This document shows positions 17,195 through 25,691 of a stretch of 64,000 nucleotides of DNA, in pieces (within the stretch, counting starts at the first letter, position 1; each line of letters starts with the position of its first letter). Position numbers and translations under genes: made by a program. The notes below the pieces were generated by a model. The model was not told the origin of the DNA, ran no database searches, and was given only the letters and a program-made list of their open reading frames with translations. Source of the DNA: Peptostreptococcaceae bacterium VA2 (GTDB lineage Bacteria; Bacillota; Clostridia; Peptostreptococcales; Peptostreptococcaceae); contig JMMB01000007.1 of NCBI GenBank assembly GCA_000686145.1, positions 186,001 to 250,000 on the forward strand, given 5' to 3'.

Positions 17195-17740
17195 TTATTG
17201 TTGCTTTGTTTCATGATGAAGTGGCGGTGGAACTAGCCAACCTTTATCTTTCATGATTTGTAATAATGCTGCACCATCTTTTGCTTTTTTTGCACCCATT
17301 TGGCCAAATAATAATCCAACATCTTCACGAATTGATTGACTCATTCCTTGACTACTTGCTACAACAGCTGCTGCTATATCAGCAGCTACTATATAAGCTA
17401 TTTGTGCATCTTGCAATCTCGCTCCAACTGGAATTTGTTCAAGGTCTGCTTCAGGTCGTTCTGCTGGTGTGGGTGAAACCGCGATATCGTTTTGTAGTAA
17501 TACTTCTTCTATTTCTTTTATTGATGGTTTGATTGATGATTCAATTACTTGTTTTAAAAATGCTTTTAACTCTTGGTCACCAGTATGATTAATATAAACT
17601 TGATAACCGTCTAATGCACCTTTTGCAACTGATAAAGAGCTCCATAGTCCAAATACTTCTCCATAATGTAAAGGCTCCTCTTGAGGATTTCCACTTAAAA
17701 TTGCCATAATAATTTTACTTCCCTTCGTTATTAAATTCAT
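17195..17740 (-). CDS. DUF3231 family protein
   Basis: 181 residues. SGNPQEEPLHYGEVFGLWSS at the start and VGLLFGQMGAKKAKDGA with LQIMKDKGWLVPPP at the end are signatures of DUF3231, a two-module helical family common in Bacillus and sporulating Firmicutes with unknown function. ATG 17740 follows GAGGAGAATACT; the family consensus start would be the Met at 17707, also with a GGAAG site, so the first 11 residues are uncertain. The base composition is richer in G/C than neighbours, which may reflect transfer from a Bacillus-like donor. Confidence 0.85.
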   Translation of the reverse strand: MNLITKGSKIIMAILSGNPQEEPLHYGEVFGLWSSLSVAKGALDGYQVYINHTGDQELKAFLKQVIESSIKPSIKEIEEVLLQNDIAVSPTPAERPEADLEQIPVGARLQDAQIAYIVAADIAAAVVASSQGMSQSIREDVGLLFGQMGAKKAKDGAALLQIMKDKGWLVPPPLHHETKQQ

Positions 17741-17994
17741 AGTATTCTCCTCTCTTTGAAGAGTTACAAAACTATTATTTGTCTAATAGTAGTTTTGTAT
17801 ACATATGAATTTTTTTATAAATTATGGATTTATTCACCATGAGGTTTTTCAACCTAACTACTCATAATATTAATGTTCTTATTTTATAAAAAGGTGGTGA
17901 TTTAAGTGAAAATGATATATATACCTATTCCAAAAAATGTTGTTATTATAGCTTTTCCACAACAACTGCTGTTCCGTATGCCACTATTTCACTC

Positions 17995-18385
17995 ATGTTT
18001 TTACCGATTTTACCAGAATCGTATCGCATCATGATAATAACATTCTCTTGGAGTGATGTATCTATTCTACAAAGACTGCTTATATTCAGCTTTATGGCAT
18101 TTTTAATTCATGATTTTGACGAATATGGTTTTCCTGGCGGTGAACCAGCAATTATTAATATGGTATTACATCCTAGTTCTACTCCTGACAGATACCCCCT
18201 AAATCAAAATTCAGCAATGGTTACTAATTGTATTGGTGCTTATGTTTTCTATCTAATACCAGTTTTTTCCCTAATGTCATTTGGCTTGGGATAGCCCCAA
18301 TACTGAGGGGTGTTCTTCAGTTTATACACTCCTTATCATTTCGCTGAAGAGGAAATGAGAAGATTTAATGTTAATGAGAAACTTG
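17995..18385 (+). pseudogene. HXXEE-domain membrane protein, frameshifted
   Basis: The frame from 17995 reads FLIHDFDEYGFPGGEPAIIN, the core of HXXEE-domain membrane proteins, and continues to FYLIPVFSL. One missing base near 18263 makes it stop at 18294. In the neighbouring frame the family ending resumes (FFPNVIWLGIAPILRG). Upstream of 17995 the frame is also broken. It is a 4-helix membrane protein of unknown role, inactivated by frameshifts. Confidence 0.7.
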
Positions 18386-18418
18386 AAAGAATTAACTATA
18401 GAAAGTCTGAATGATATA

Positions 18419-18460
18419 AAAGGTATGCATCTTCTTTATAAAGTTGTACACCTTTTTCTT
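18419..18460 (+). terminator. Terminator-like hairpin after the HXXEE relic
   Basis: AGGTATGCA pairs imperfectly with TGTACACCT and is followed by TTTTTCTT. Confidence 0.55.
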
Positions 18461-18683
18461 AAACATAATCTAACTGCGACTAAATATGTTACTATTCTGA
18501 AATAAGTTAATCATAATATAATGTATCAATGATAAAGTATAAATATATATTATTATAATAGTAAAAGCTCTTATTCATGTAGTTGTGCAGGGGTAAGAGA
18601 ATAATATTTTAAATATAATGAGAGAGAATATGTTGCTAAAAATAATATATTTTTTCAATACCATAAATAAGGAGAGTAGCAAG

Positions 18684-19034
18684 ATGAAAAGAAAATATAA
18701 GCAAATTATAATAGAGCAAATAAATAAAGAGAAGAATAACTTTAGAGAAAGTAAAGAAATCTATCAATCTATAGTAGATAGAATATTTGGTGAAAGAACT
18801 ACTGTCTACATAGATGATACAGAAGATAAAAATAGATACATAGTAGGAATACATTTTGAAGATTGCAACTACTATGAAATAGAACTAACAGATGAGAATA
18901 CAGAAGATGACATAGTTGGAAATCTTCTAAATAATCTAGTACTAGAGAGGCTCATGAATAAGCAAAACCAAGAATTAAACTGGAACAATGTAAGATACTT
19001 TGATAAAGAAGAAAAAGAACGTAGCAAAAAATAA
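18684..19034 (+). CDS. Small unknown cytosolic protein
   Basis: 116 residues from ATG 18684, 7 bases after AAGGAGAG; the upstream in-frame ATG at 18618 lacks a ribosome site. It is basic at the start (MKRKYKQIIIEQINKEKNNF) and acidic in the middle (EDCNYYEIELTDENTEDD), with no recognisable domain. It has its own terminator of the CTAGAT type, so it is an independent transcription unit. Confidence 0.55.
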   Translation: MKRKYKQIIIEQINKEKNNFRESKEIYQSIVDRIFGERTTVYIDDTEDKNRYIVGIHFEDCNYYEIELTDENTEDDIVGNLLNNLVLERLMNKQNQELNWNNVRYFDKEEKERSKK

Positions 19035-19060
19035 TTTCAAATATATATTATAACTATGAT

Positions 19061-19104
19061 AAAGCTAGATGAGGTAAAAATACTTCATCTAGCTTATTTT
19101 GTTT
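19061..19104 (+). terminator. CTAGAT-type terminator, copy 3
   Basis: AAGCTAGATGAGGTA (19062-19076) pairs with TACTTCATCTAGCTT (19081-19095) over 15 bp with one G-T pair, followed by ATTTTGTTTT. Confidence 0.8.
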
Positions 19105-19123
19105 TCAAATAAGGAGGAAGATA

Positions 19124-20045
19124 CAATGATAATAAACATTTGGAAAAAGTACAAATAATCCTAAAAGATAGAATTAAATTATGTAGAAGAGATATATGAA
19201 GAAAAATACCCAATTGAATTTAATACTCTTATAGATTTTTTGTTATACGAAGAACGTGTTTATAGTTATTGTAATAAATGCAAAAGAGAAAATTCCATGC
19301 AGGTATTAAAGGTAGATTTGAATGAAAAACTAAAGAAAAAACTTTACATGGACAATTAGGATATGAGTTTGATGACTATAATGAAAAAATAGCTATATAT
19401 GAGCTAGAAGATAGAATAACTATTTTAATGAAAAATTATGAGTACTTTACTAAAACGGTACATTGTTTACATGATGAAAATCATAAATTTACATTGATTT
19501 ACAATTTATCTTTAGAAGATGGGAATTTAAGTCTACAAAAGATAGGACAAGATCCATCAAGTGTTGATTTACATAATAGAAAGTTAGACAAGAGATATTC
19601 AAAATATAAAAATTATAAAATCGTTAGAAATGACTTAAATAAAGCTTTAATTTGTTATCATAAGAATTTTTCTATAGGTGGTTTTTTATATTTAAGAAGA
19701 GTTTTAGAATATATAGTTGAAGATAAGTATATAAATGTAAAAGAAAATTTAGACCAATCTAAGCAATCACAATTTGAATCACATAATATAAAGTTTAGGG
19801 AGAAAATAGAGATACTAAAAGAATATCTACCTGATTATCTAAGTGAAAATAAACATATTTATTCAGTTTTAAGTAAGGGTGTACATAGTTTAACAGAAGA
19901 AGATTGCAATAAATATTTTAATATAGTTGAAAATAGTATCTATATTATTATTGAAGAAGAATTAGAATTGCAAGAAAAAGAAAAAAGAAGAAAAACAACA
20001 GAAAAACTTTTAAATGGAATTAACTCGGAAATAAATAATAATTAA
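19124..20045 (+). pseudogene. Unknown accessory gene (HEPN-like tail?), N-terminus frameshifted
   Basis: The 205-residue C-terminal part (19428-20045) is intact: a beta region, then a helical region with FLYLRRVLEYIVEDKYI and YSVLSKGVHSLTEEDC. The latter is suggestive of a HEPN-like or MAE_28990-like helical domain, but I am not sure. The same protein continues upstream in shifted frames (FLLYEERVYSYCNKCKRENS, then GYEFDDYNEKIAIYELED), with a break near 19345. SD AAGGAGGAAG lies at 19111, next to ATG 19125. CNKC hints at a zinc finger in the lost N-terminus. A degraded second copy of the C-terminal part lies at 52707-53055. Stem-loop copy 7 begins 5 bases after the stop. Confidence 0.6.
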
Positions 20046-20050
20046 CTAAA

Positions 20051-20109
20051 CACGCTCCTTTGGAGGTGTAACGGAGAACGGTATCACAAGTAAGTGATAC
20101 AGTTTTTTA
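20051..20109 (+). repeat. Oriented stem-loop element, copy 7
   Basis: Left module CACGCTCC, TTT, GGAGGTG; then TAACGGAGA; core ACGGTATCAC, AAGTAA, GTGATACAGT, TTTTT. The core stem has compensating or near-compensating changes at its base. It starts 5 bases after the preceding stop codon. Confidence 0.85.
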
Positions 20110-20248
20110 TTAATAAACTATGCTTTAAATCTGATACTTAGTATTTAAATTACTATTAAGCATGTTAACAAATTTATTTGATTTTGAAATATTTATGATA
20201 TTTTTTGATGGATTATTTTGTGTACACAAGTTTAATGTTTAATTTAAA

Positions 20249-20325
20249 AAAAAGTATATTTAAATATTCGTCAATAAAAGAAATACATTCTAATCTTAAT
20301 AAAACACATGCAAAGTTCTTATTAT
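20249..20325 (+). pseudogene. MarR gene fragment (copy of 38779-38855)
   Basis: About 77 bases starting AAAAAGTATATTTAAATATT match the N-terminal coding part of the MarR gene at 38730 almost base for base (for example TCAATAAAAGAAATA, CTAATCTTAAT, AAACACATGCAAA). No start codon or downstream HTH remains. Confidence 0.8.
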
Positions 20326-20360
20326 CAATTTTAATTAAACTTTTATTTTCGTCATTAAAT

Positions 20361-20483
20361 TCAACAGAAACAACACGATAGTCTACTTGCTGTAAATCCA
20401 GCTAATAGGCCAAATATACCCATAAATAAAAACCCTAGAATAGTTCTAGCTATAACATCTATAATATTTCTTTTATATCCCAT
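20361..20483 (-). other. Short one-helix membrane ORF or relic
   Basis: A 40-residue minus-strand frame (MGYKRNIIDVIARTILGF, then MGIFGLLAGF) with one hydrophobic helix. No ribosome site and no family recognised. It lies between two gene fossils, so it may itself be a fragment. Confidence 0.25.
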
Positions 20484-20494
20484 ATACTTTAATA

Positions 20495-20716
20495 GAATTC
20501 TTTGTAAATGAAGTTGAAGCAAATCGTATTGAATCAAGGCAGGACCATTTGAATCTAAACTCTGGAAAAGTAATGATGAAATGTGGCATGAAATACGAAG
20601 GAACAATGAGAAAAGCAGATATAGAGGCTTACGACAAAGGTGAAGATCATATGATAAACTTTGCTGATGTGCTAATTAGAGGAATAATAAAACAATTCCT
20701 TGAAAAGTTTAAGTAA
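20495..20716 (+). pseudogene. Chimeric fossil: GNAT C-terminus fused to a secreted-protein C-terminus
   Basis: One open frame of 73 codons. The first ~40 (EVEANRIESRQD, SGKVMMKCGMKYEGTMRK) are the end of a RimJ/RimL-type acetyltransferase. From ADIEAYDKGEDHMINFADV to the stop it matches the C-terminus of the secreted protein at 50033-50683 (ADIKAYDKGEEHMIEFADI). It shares both halves in frame but has no start, so it records a recombination between two unrelated genes. Confidence 0.75.
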
Positions 20717-20724
20717 TAAATAAA

Positions 20725-20774
20725 AAGAGGTTATCTCAAGTATTACATAGGTATATTACTTGAGATGCCTCTTA
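20725..20774. terminator. Bidirectional terminator
   Basis: AGAGGTTATCTCAAGTA pairs with TTACTTGAGATGCCTCT with one bulge. Runs of A before and TTATT after. It lies just past the end of the minus-strand PAGGQ protein gene. Confidence 0.7.
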
Positions 20775-20785
20775 TTAGACTTAAT

Positions 20786-21280
20786 CTAAAATGCACATTC
20801 TATAAGGTTAATATTTCTATATTCTACAGCCATTGGTATAAATCTAACTCTACCAGCTTCGCAAGCTATTCTAAACCCCTGAATACTCCTACGATCAGCT
20901 CTATCTACTATCATATAGAAACTAGAAGGGCTAAAACCTCTCCTCATTTCTATCCTAACTATTGCCATCCTCCTACAGTTATTTATAGTAAATTGCCCAC
21001 CACCAGGTGATATAAAAGGAGTAGTAGATTGCCCACCAGCAGGTGATATAGAAGGAGGAGGATCGTTATCATTTTCTGCATAGTTATAACCATCACCATC
21101 GTCATATTCATCATAACTCTCGTTATCTTCAAAAGGCATAGAAGGCGCAAATAAGTTAGCAGCTTCTACGTATTCATTTGTAATATCCACATTAGGATAT
21201 GCATTTTGTAACTCCCTAAGATATACAGCCATAAACTTATAATAATTTTCCCAATATTCTTGCCAATAATTTCTTTCCAT
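20786..21280 (-). CDS. Unknown protein with acidic linker and SPAGGQ/SPGGGQ repeats
   Basis: 164 residues from ATG 21280, SD AAAAGGGGAA. The N-terminal ~45 residues are helical and aromatic (NYWQEYWENYYKFMAVYLREL). An Asp/Glu/Tyr-rich linker follows, then a tandem ISPAGGQSTTPF / ISPGGGQFTI. The ~65-residue basic C-terminal domain reads NNCRRMAIVRIEMRRGFSPSSF. No signal peptide. The layout (adhesive-looking repeat plus compact tail) resembles clostridial spore-surface or coat-associated proteins; that is a guess from composition. Confidence 0.65.
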   Translation of the reverse strand: MERNYWQEYWENYYKFMAVYLRELQNAYPNVDITNEYVEAANLFAPSMPFEDNESYDEYDDGDGYNYAENDNDPPPSISPAGGQSTTPFISPGGGQFTINNCRRMAIVRIEMRRGFSPSSFYMIVDRADRRSIQGFRIACEAGRVRFIPMAVEYRNINLIECAF

Positions 21281-21433
21281 TACTGATTCCCCTTTTTATG
21301 ATATAAATATTGTTCTATATATCATATGTAAATAGTAGGAGATGGTTCTTATTTATGTGAAGTAATTTACTTTAAAAATTCCATATGTACTATTTACTTA
21401 TAATCTAACAATAAAAAATAAATAGATTATAAA

Positions 21434-21642
21434 ATGATAAAACTTGTCCCCTTAGAATATATAAAAGGAGATAGACCTAATGTAATTCCTAAAGGAAGTA
21501 AAAACTTTGGATTTATAGGTCAATATTCAGAAGTAGAAAGTGATTGTATATTTACTGTAGGAAGAGTCAAAAAAAGTATATGACTTAAGTAAGAGGAATG
21601 AAATACCTAACTTATTAAGTGAAGAATATAAACTGAGATAAA
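21434..21642 (+). pseudogene. Oleate hydratase C-terminal relic
   Basis: Reads GDRPNVIPKGSKNFGFIGQY, then SEVESDCIFTVGRV, and after a frameshift near 21570 VYDLSKRNEIPNLLSEEY. It aligns with the GDRPKVVPEKSVNFAFIGQF part and following helix of the intact oleate hydratase at 46210. About 70 of ~590 residues remain. Stem-loop copy 8 follows immediately. Confidence 0.6.
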
Positions 21643-21650
21643 ATGTGTAT

Positions 21651-21686
21651 TTAAAACGTAAAACCGTATCATAAGTAAGTAATAGA
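21651..21686 (+). repeat. Oriented stem-loop element, copy 8 (degenerate)
   Basis: AAAACCGTATCATAAGTAAGTAATAG: the left half of the core and the AAGTAA loop are kept, the right arm is lost. Confidence 0.6.
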
Positions 21687-21714
21687 ATTGCAGTAAATGA
21701 TATTGGGGGGAGTA

Positions 21715-22270
21715 GAATGGATAAAGAATAAGATACAAGCACAGAAAGAAAAATTAGAATAAATAGTAATACCATATTGCACTTGGTTAGAATCAACTAT
21801 TAAAGAGATTAACAAAGTATATTTAACAAATGAATATCTATATAGAGAAGAAAATTTTCAACAGTGGTGTGATAATTTTATCTTTTTAACAGGATTTTTT
21901 GTTGGAAATGTGGTTTGTGACTTATTTTTGATGATAAAATAGAAAAGATTAAACGAAAGTGGATTAGAGTTACCTTTGAATAGAATCAAAATCGTTACGT
22001 TATCTTCTTCAAATCATTGTAGGTAAGAGATACACACAAATCTGAGGATGTAGGTGATTTTGGTAAAGTATATAATATTGCAGTCGACGCAGGCCTTACA
22101 GATGATGATGGAAGTGCACATACATTAATGAAATTATTAAGAGATTAGGTTTGGTAGTGGTAACGGATTGTAGAAATATTGAAGATTTTTGATAGAGCTT
22201 GTTCAAATATCGTTTAGTTCCAATATTTAATGCATATACTATAATTGTTAAAATAAAGTAAAAAATAAGA
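21715..22270. other. Decayed coding sequence without an intact gene
   Basis: Short open pieces on the + strand (IPYCTWLESTIKEINKVY, LYREENFQQWCDNFIFLTGF; further on GKVYNIAVDAGLTDDDG) are separated by stops and shifts. They look like remains of at least two genes that I cannot identify. Confidence 0.4.
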
Positions 22271-22284
22271 AATTAGGTGATTTA

Positions 22285-22797
22285 ATGATATACATATATA
22301 ATTGTTATGGAGGAACCCATTCATCTATTCTAGCAATTGCTTATCACTTAGAAATGCTGGATGAAACTCGAGAACCGACTAAGGATGAAATATTGAATTT
22401 ACCTAACTTTAACAAGTTAGTATATGGAAATCGTGGAGAATTTTTTTATTATGGAAGTGATAAAGATGGAAACGAAGTTTATGTTGTAGGGAGGGGACGT
22501 TCAAAGGTTTTAATTCCAGGATTATATAATTTAGCTTCTATGCTTCATAAACAAAAGCTATTAAATGAGAAAATTATATTTTCCAATACGTCGCCAACAG
22601 TTCCATTACCAATGACCTTAGGTGGATTATTTTCTAGATGGTTAAAAATTGATTTTATAGGAGTTCCCTTACTTGTAAAGGGAGCAAAACAATCATACAA
22701 GGACGTTATAAAACTAGTAAATCACACAAAAGAGGCAGCAAATGAAGATAAGTCAGAGGTTATTATTTTAGATAATAAGGAAATTAAGAAAAAATAA
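22285..22797 (+). CDS. DUF3189 family protein
   Basis: 170 residues. It starts MIYIYNCYGGTHSSILAIAY, the family's N-terminal signature, and has LPNFNKLVYGNRGEFFYYG and VLIPGLYNLASMLHK further on. DUF3189 proteins occur almost only in endospore-forming Firmicutes and have no known activity. SD TTAGGTGA. After the stop a short frame (PCILTGVIYIQSGSYGGAKL) runs to 22882 and may be a relic of a partner gene. Stem-loop copy 9 closes the unit. Confidence 0.85.
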   Translation: MIYIYNCYGGTHSSILAIAYHLEMLDETREPTKDEILNLPNFNKLVYGNRGEFFYYGSDKDGNEVYVVGRGRSKVLIPGLYNLASMLHKQKLLNEKIIFSNTSPTVPLPMTLGGLFSRWLKIDFIGVPLLVKGAKQSYKDVIKLVNHTKEAANEDKSEVIILDNKEIKKK

Positions 22798-22918
22798 TTT
22801 TTAATATTCCTTGTATACTAACAGGAGTCATTTATATTCAATCAGGTTCTTATGGAGGAGCTAAGCTATTAGATTTGAGGTGAGTTAAGAGATTATATTT
22901 TGTTTCCACCTTAAAAAA

Positions 22919-22975
22919 AACCTCCGATACTTGTGTTACGGTGAACCGTATCACAAGTAAGTGATACGGTTTTAT
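22919..22975 (+). repeat. Oriented stem-loop element, copy 9
   Basis: Left part ACCTCCGATACTTGTG, then TTACGGTGA and the perfect core ACCGTATCAC (22945-22954), AAGTAA, GTGATACGGT (22961-22970), TTTATT. The left part reads GATACTTGTG, the complement of the core's CACAAGTATC-like sequence. It therefore looks like a piece of an element in reverse joined to a normal one. Confidence 0.85.
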
Positions 22976-22993
22976 TATTATATAAATATAGTT

Positions 22994-24094
22994 CTATTTT
23001 GGAATAAGGCGGATAATTTTATCATCAGATATATCAGGATTTCCATTACCATCCCTATTACTTGTTGCTAGGTAAATAGATCCATCTTTACTTTGAACGA
23101 CTTCGCGCAAACGTCCATACTCATCCTTTAGCCATGGTTCTACATCTTTAATGGCTGTTCCTTTTCCATTTAATGAGATAGATAGTAGTTGTTGCCCACG
23201 TAAATTAGCCACGAGTAATTTTCCTTGCCATGGTCCTTGATTTACGAAGGCAATACCAGATGGTGCCCATGTAACTTCATTGCTTTGTATCAAAGGTTTT
23301 TGTACTGTAATTTGTGTGGATTCTTCATCTCCTTTAACGAGAGGCCATCCATAATTTCCTCCAGGTTGTATTATGTTTATTTCATCATGTGCGGATTGTC
23401 CATGCTCTGATGCATATAATACATTTTTTGAATTCCAAGCTAAGCCTTGAGGATTTCTATGACCAAGGCTATAAATAGGTGAGTTAACAATAGGATTATC
23501 ACTAGGAATACTACCATCTAACTCTATTCGCAGAATTTTTCCGGCGGTACTTGTAGGATCTTGTGCCAATGATGGATTACCTGCATCTCCTGTTGTTATA
23601 TATAATTTTTGGTCTGGACCAATTTTTATTCTTCCACCATTATGAATTTGTCCCCCTGGTATTTTATCCAGAAGAACTTGATCAATTGATGCCCTATTAT
23701 CGTTTTCAATTAATCTGACAATGCGGTTATATATTTTATTACCTTCTGAATAAGAGTACATAACATATATATAATGGTTTTGTGAATAATTTGGGTCTAG
23801 GGCAATACCCATTAAACCACCTTCACCCTGACTTACAAAGGAATCACTAAATGTGATGAGTGGTTGTGAATTAAGTTCACCATCCTCAATAATTCTAATT
23901 AATCCAGATCTTTCTGTAAAATATATTTTGCCTTCATTGCTTATATCTATGGCCCAAGGTACATATAATTTGTCAGCGATAACTTCAATATCATATGGAA
24001 ACTGTCTTGATGTTATTGACTTTACTTTCACTTTGGCTGATTTATGATTAGGAAATATTATATTATATAAAATATTGTGAATAATTTTTTTCAT
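22994..24094 (-). CDS. PQQ-type sugar dehydrogenase (glucose/sorbosone dehydrogenase family)
   Basis: 366 residues forming the six-bladed propeller of the soluble glucose dehydrogenase/Asd family. Family points: VPWAIDISNEGKIYFTER (blade 1), GGQIHNGGRIKIGPD with the catalytic His151, GHRNPQGLAW and SEHGQSAHDEINII, which line the cofactor and calcium sites. No clear signal peptide or lipobox, though many relatives are exported. It would oxidise sugars if PQQ is supplied; many Gram-positive members have no known cofactor. It is monocistronic, and its composition resembles Bacillaceae versions. Confidence 0.88.
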   Translation of the reverse strand: MKKIIHNILYNIIFPNHKSAKVKVKSITSRQFPYDIEVIADKLYVPWAIDISNEGKIYFTERSGLIRIIEDGELNSQPLITFSDSFVSQGEGGLMGIALDPNYSQNHYIYVMYSYSEGNKIYNRIVRLIENDNRASIDQVLLDKIPGGQIHNGGRIKIGPDQKLYITTGDAGNPSLAQDPTSTAGKILRIELDGSIPSDNPIVNSPIYSLGHRNPQGLAWNSKNVLYASEHGQSAHDEINIIQPGGNYGWPLVKGDEESTQITVQKPLIQSNEVTWAPSGIAFVNQGPWQGKLLVANLRGQQLLSISLNGKGTAIKDVEPWLKDEYGRLREVVQSKDGSIYLATSNRDGNGNPDISDDKIIRLIPK

Positions 24095-24133
24095 AGGATA
24101 TCCTCCAAATTATTTATCTAATAACTATATTAT

Positions 24134-24237
24134 TCTTTCAAGAGGCTAATGTTACTAGAGAATTACTAGATCCTTCTGAAAATGAATTAATTGATACTGT
24201 AGATGAGTTTGCAGATCATGTACTAAGGAAATTCTAA
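24134..24237 (+). pseudogene. DUF2935 gene relic with internal deletion
   Basis: Contains TTACTAGATCCTTCTGAAAA and TGAATTAATTGATA, near-identical to 52330-52365 in the intact DUF2935 gene. It then jumps to GCAGATCATGTACTAAG, which in the intact gene lies about 200 bases further on (52553-52570). Thus two ends of the same gene joined by deletion. Confidence 0.75.
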
Positions 24238-24369
24238 AGGCATAATAGAAAATATATGTAATTTAGATAAGGTGGACTCAGAGTTTAAATGGGAGTCAAT
24301 TAGAGGGTGATACAGCAATAAAGATTGAGATTGAAACTTTATAAATTTATTGTAATTTGTATATTAATA
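24238..24369. other. Intergenic, nothing recognised
   Basis: AT-rich sequence between the DUF2935 relic and the DUF421 terminator; no gene, repeat or strong hairpin. Confidence 0.4.
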
Positions 24370-24418
24370 AAAGAGGCTTAAACTAATCTGTATATAAATG
24401 GATATGTTTACGCCTCAA
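24370..24418 (-). terminator. Terminator of DUF421 copy 1
   Basis: GAGGCTTAAAC pairs with GTTTACGCCTC (two central mismatches). On the minus strand TTTTATTAA follows. Duplicated with its gene at 34607. Confidence 0.78.
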
Positions 24419-24422
24419 TGGT

Positions 24423-25127
24423 TTACTTATACAAAAAAACTTTTAGGTTATCTTTATTATCAAGGGTGGCAAGCAAAACATTTTTTACTCCAGTTTGATA
24501 TAAATTTTCTAACTTGGAAACAACCCAGCCTTCATCTTTATGAAGCTCTTTTAGCTCATTGAAATTAATTTTACCTTCTTTAATAATTGTTCTTGGAAAA
24601 TTAAAAGGTTTTGTTTCTATATGCAAGGATGAAGGCGTAATTGGTTCGTATTGTGGATGTAAAAAAACGGAGATTTTACCATCAGGCTCCCAAGTTGCTA
24701 ATGCTACCTTTTTCACATCCTCTACTTTTTCTTCACGTAATTCTTCTAATAATACATCAATTGATATTCTTGATTTTTTTAATCCGTTATAAAGGATTTC
24801 GCCATTTTGAACAACTGTAATTGGTGAATTATTAATAAGTCTTCTAAGAGACGGAAATTTAAGAACTATGAATACTCCACCAAGATATAGGACAACTAAT
24901 ACAAGTGTTGTAATGATGGAGCCTGTTAATCCAAGTTTTTCATCAGACAACGGATGGGCAATGATATTACCAATCACTAAAGTAATAGCAAAATCAAGTA
25001 GTCTTAATTGAGAAAGGGAACGTTGCCCTAAGAGTTTTGCAATAGCCAGCAAAAAGAAAAAAGCAATAATAGCACGAAGTATCCAGTCGATAGTGCTAAG
25101 TGTTTCCTGACCATGTAAAAAGTCCAT
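24423..25127 (-). CDS. DUF421 (YetF/YdfS-type) membrane protein, copy 1
   Basis: 234 residues. Three N-terminal helices (AIIAFFFLLAIAKLLGQRSL, ALVIGNIIAHPL region, IITTLVLVVLYLGGVFIVL) are followed by a soluble tail of two small domains with NSPITVVQNGEIL and EPDGKISVFLHPQYEPI. This is the DUF421 layout of Bacillus YetF/YdfS/SpoVA-linked proteins, whose role at the membrane is unknown. AAAGGAGATCTTT precedes ATG. A ~90% identical copy lies at 34659-35363, with matching flanks on both sides. Confidence 0.9.
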   Translation of the reverse strand: MDFLHGQETLSTIDWILRAIIAFFFLLAIAKLLGQRSLSQLRLLDFAITLVIGNIIAHPLSDEKLGLTGSIITTLVLVVLYLGGVFIVLKFPSLRRLINNSPITVVQNGEILYNGLKKSRISIDVLLEELREEKVEDVKKVALATWEPDGKISVFLHPQYEPITPSSLHIETKPFNFPRTIIKEGKINFNELKELHKDEGWVVSKLENLYQTGVKNVLLATLDNKDNLKVFLYK

Positions 25128-25262
25128 ATAAAGATCTCCTTTATCTAAAAAATTTAATACTTATGTTATTTTAACCAACAATTGATGAAAAAATTAAAAG
25201 AATTAGAGTAATTCACAAATTACTCTTTTAATAAAATAAAGTTAAGTGATGATGTGATAACG
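25128..25262. repeat. Upstream part of the DUF421 duplication, copy 1
   Basis: From the start codon outward the flank (CCTTTATCTAAAA, TTATTTTAACCAA, TTGATGAAAAAAT, AATTCACAAATTACT, AAAGTTAAGTGATGATG) matches 35364-35492. The similarity ends where each copy meets different DNA. Confidence 0.75.
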
Positions 25263-25309
25263 CCTTAATGAAGGATAGAATTTAGTAAGAAAACCAGTCA
25301 GATTAATAT

Positions 25310-25470
25310 TATTGGGATAAATATAATATGGATAGGAAGATTCATATTAGTTGTAATTATTTTAGTAGAATTACTTATGGGAGTTGATGCATCTCCTTTT
25401 GGAGAGGGAATGAAAGGATTTGTAATTGCAGCGATAATAATATAATTAGCACAATTTTTAGAAAAATAAT
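25310..25470 (+). pseudogene. Holin-like membrane protein relic (third copy)
   Basis: Pieces ATGGATAGGAAGATTCATAT and GGAGTTGATGCATCTCCTTT, then GGATTTGTAATTGCAGCG, match the intact genes at 38164 and 49459. About 100 bases are deleted between the two parts, and a stop (TAATTAGCACAA) replaces TACTTAGCACAA. Stem-loop copy 10 follows directly. Confidence 0.8.
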
Positions 25471-25520
25471 CTCATTTAAAGAGATAACAGAGAATCGTAT
25501 CACAAGTAAGGTAGGCTTTT
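25471..25520 (+). repeat. Oriented stem-loop element, copy 10 (exchanged right arm)
   Basis: Left hairpin CTC, ATTTAAA, GAG; then ATAACAGAG and AATCGTATCACAAGTAA; right arm GGTAGGC, which matches neither the core nor its own left arm. Confidence 0.7.
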
Positions 25521-25569
25521 ATCGAATAAGTATAATTAAGAGGAGCATTTTATATCATTTTAAAAATTA

Positions 25570-25596
25570 AACTCACGATAGTTATTATCGTGAGTT
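25570..25596 (-). terminator. Terminator of gltS
   Basis: AACTCACGATA and TATCGTGAGTT form a perfect 11-bp stem with 5-base loop. On the minus strand it is followed by TAATTTTTAAAA. Confidence 0.82.
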
Positions 25597-25691
25597 GTTA
25601 TATATATTTGAAATAAATATGCACTTATCTTAAACACATTATTCCTATATATTATAACATCATATACGGTATTTTTTTAAGATAAATATAT

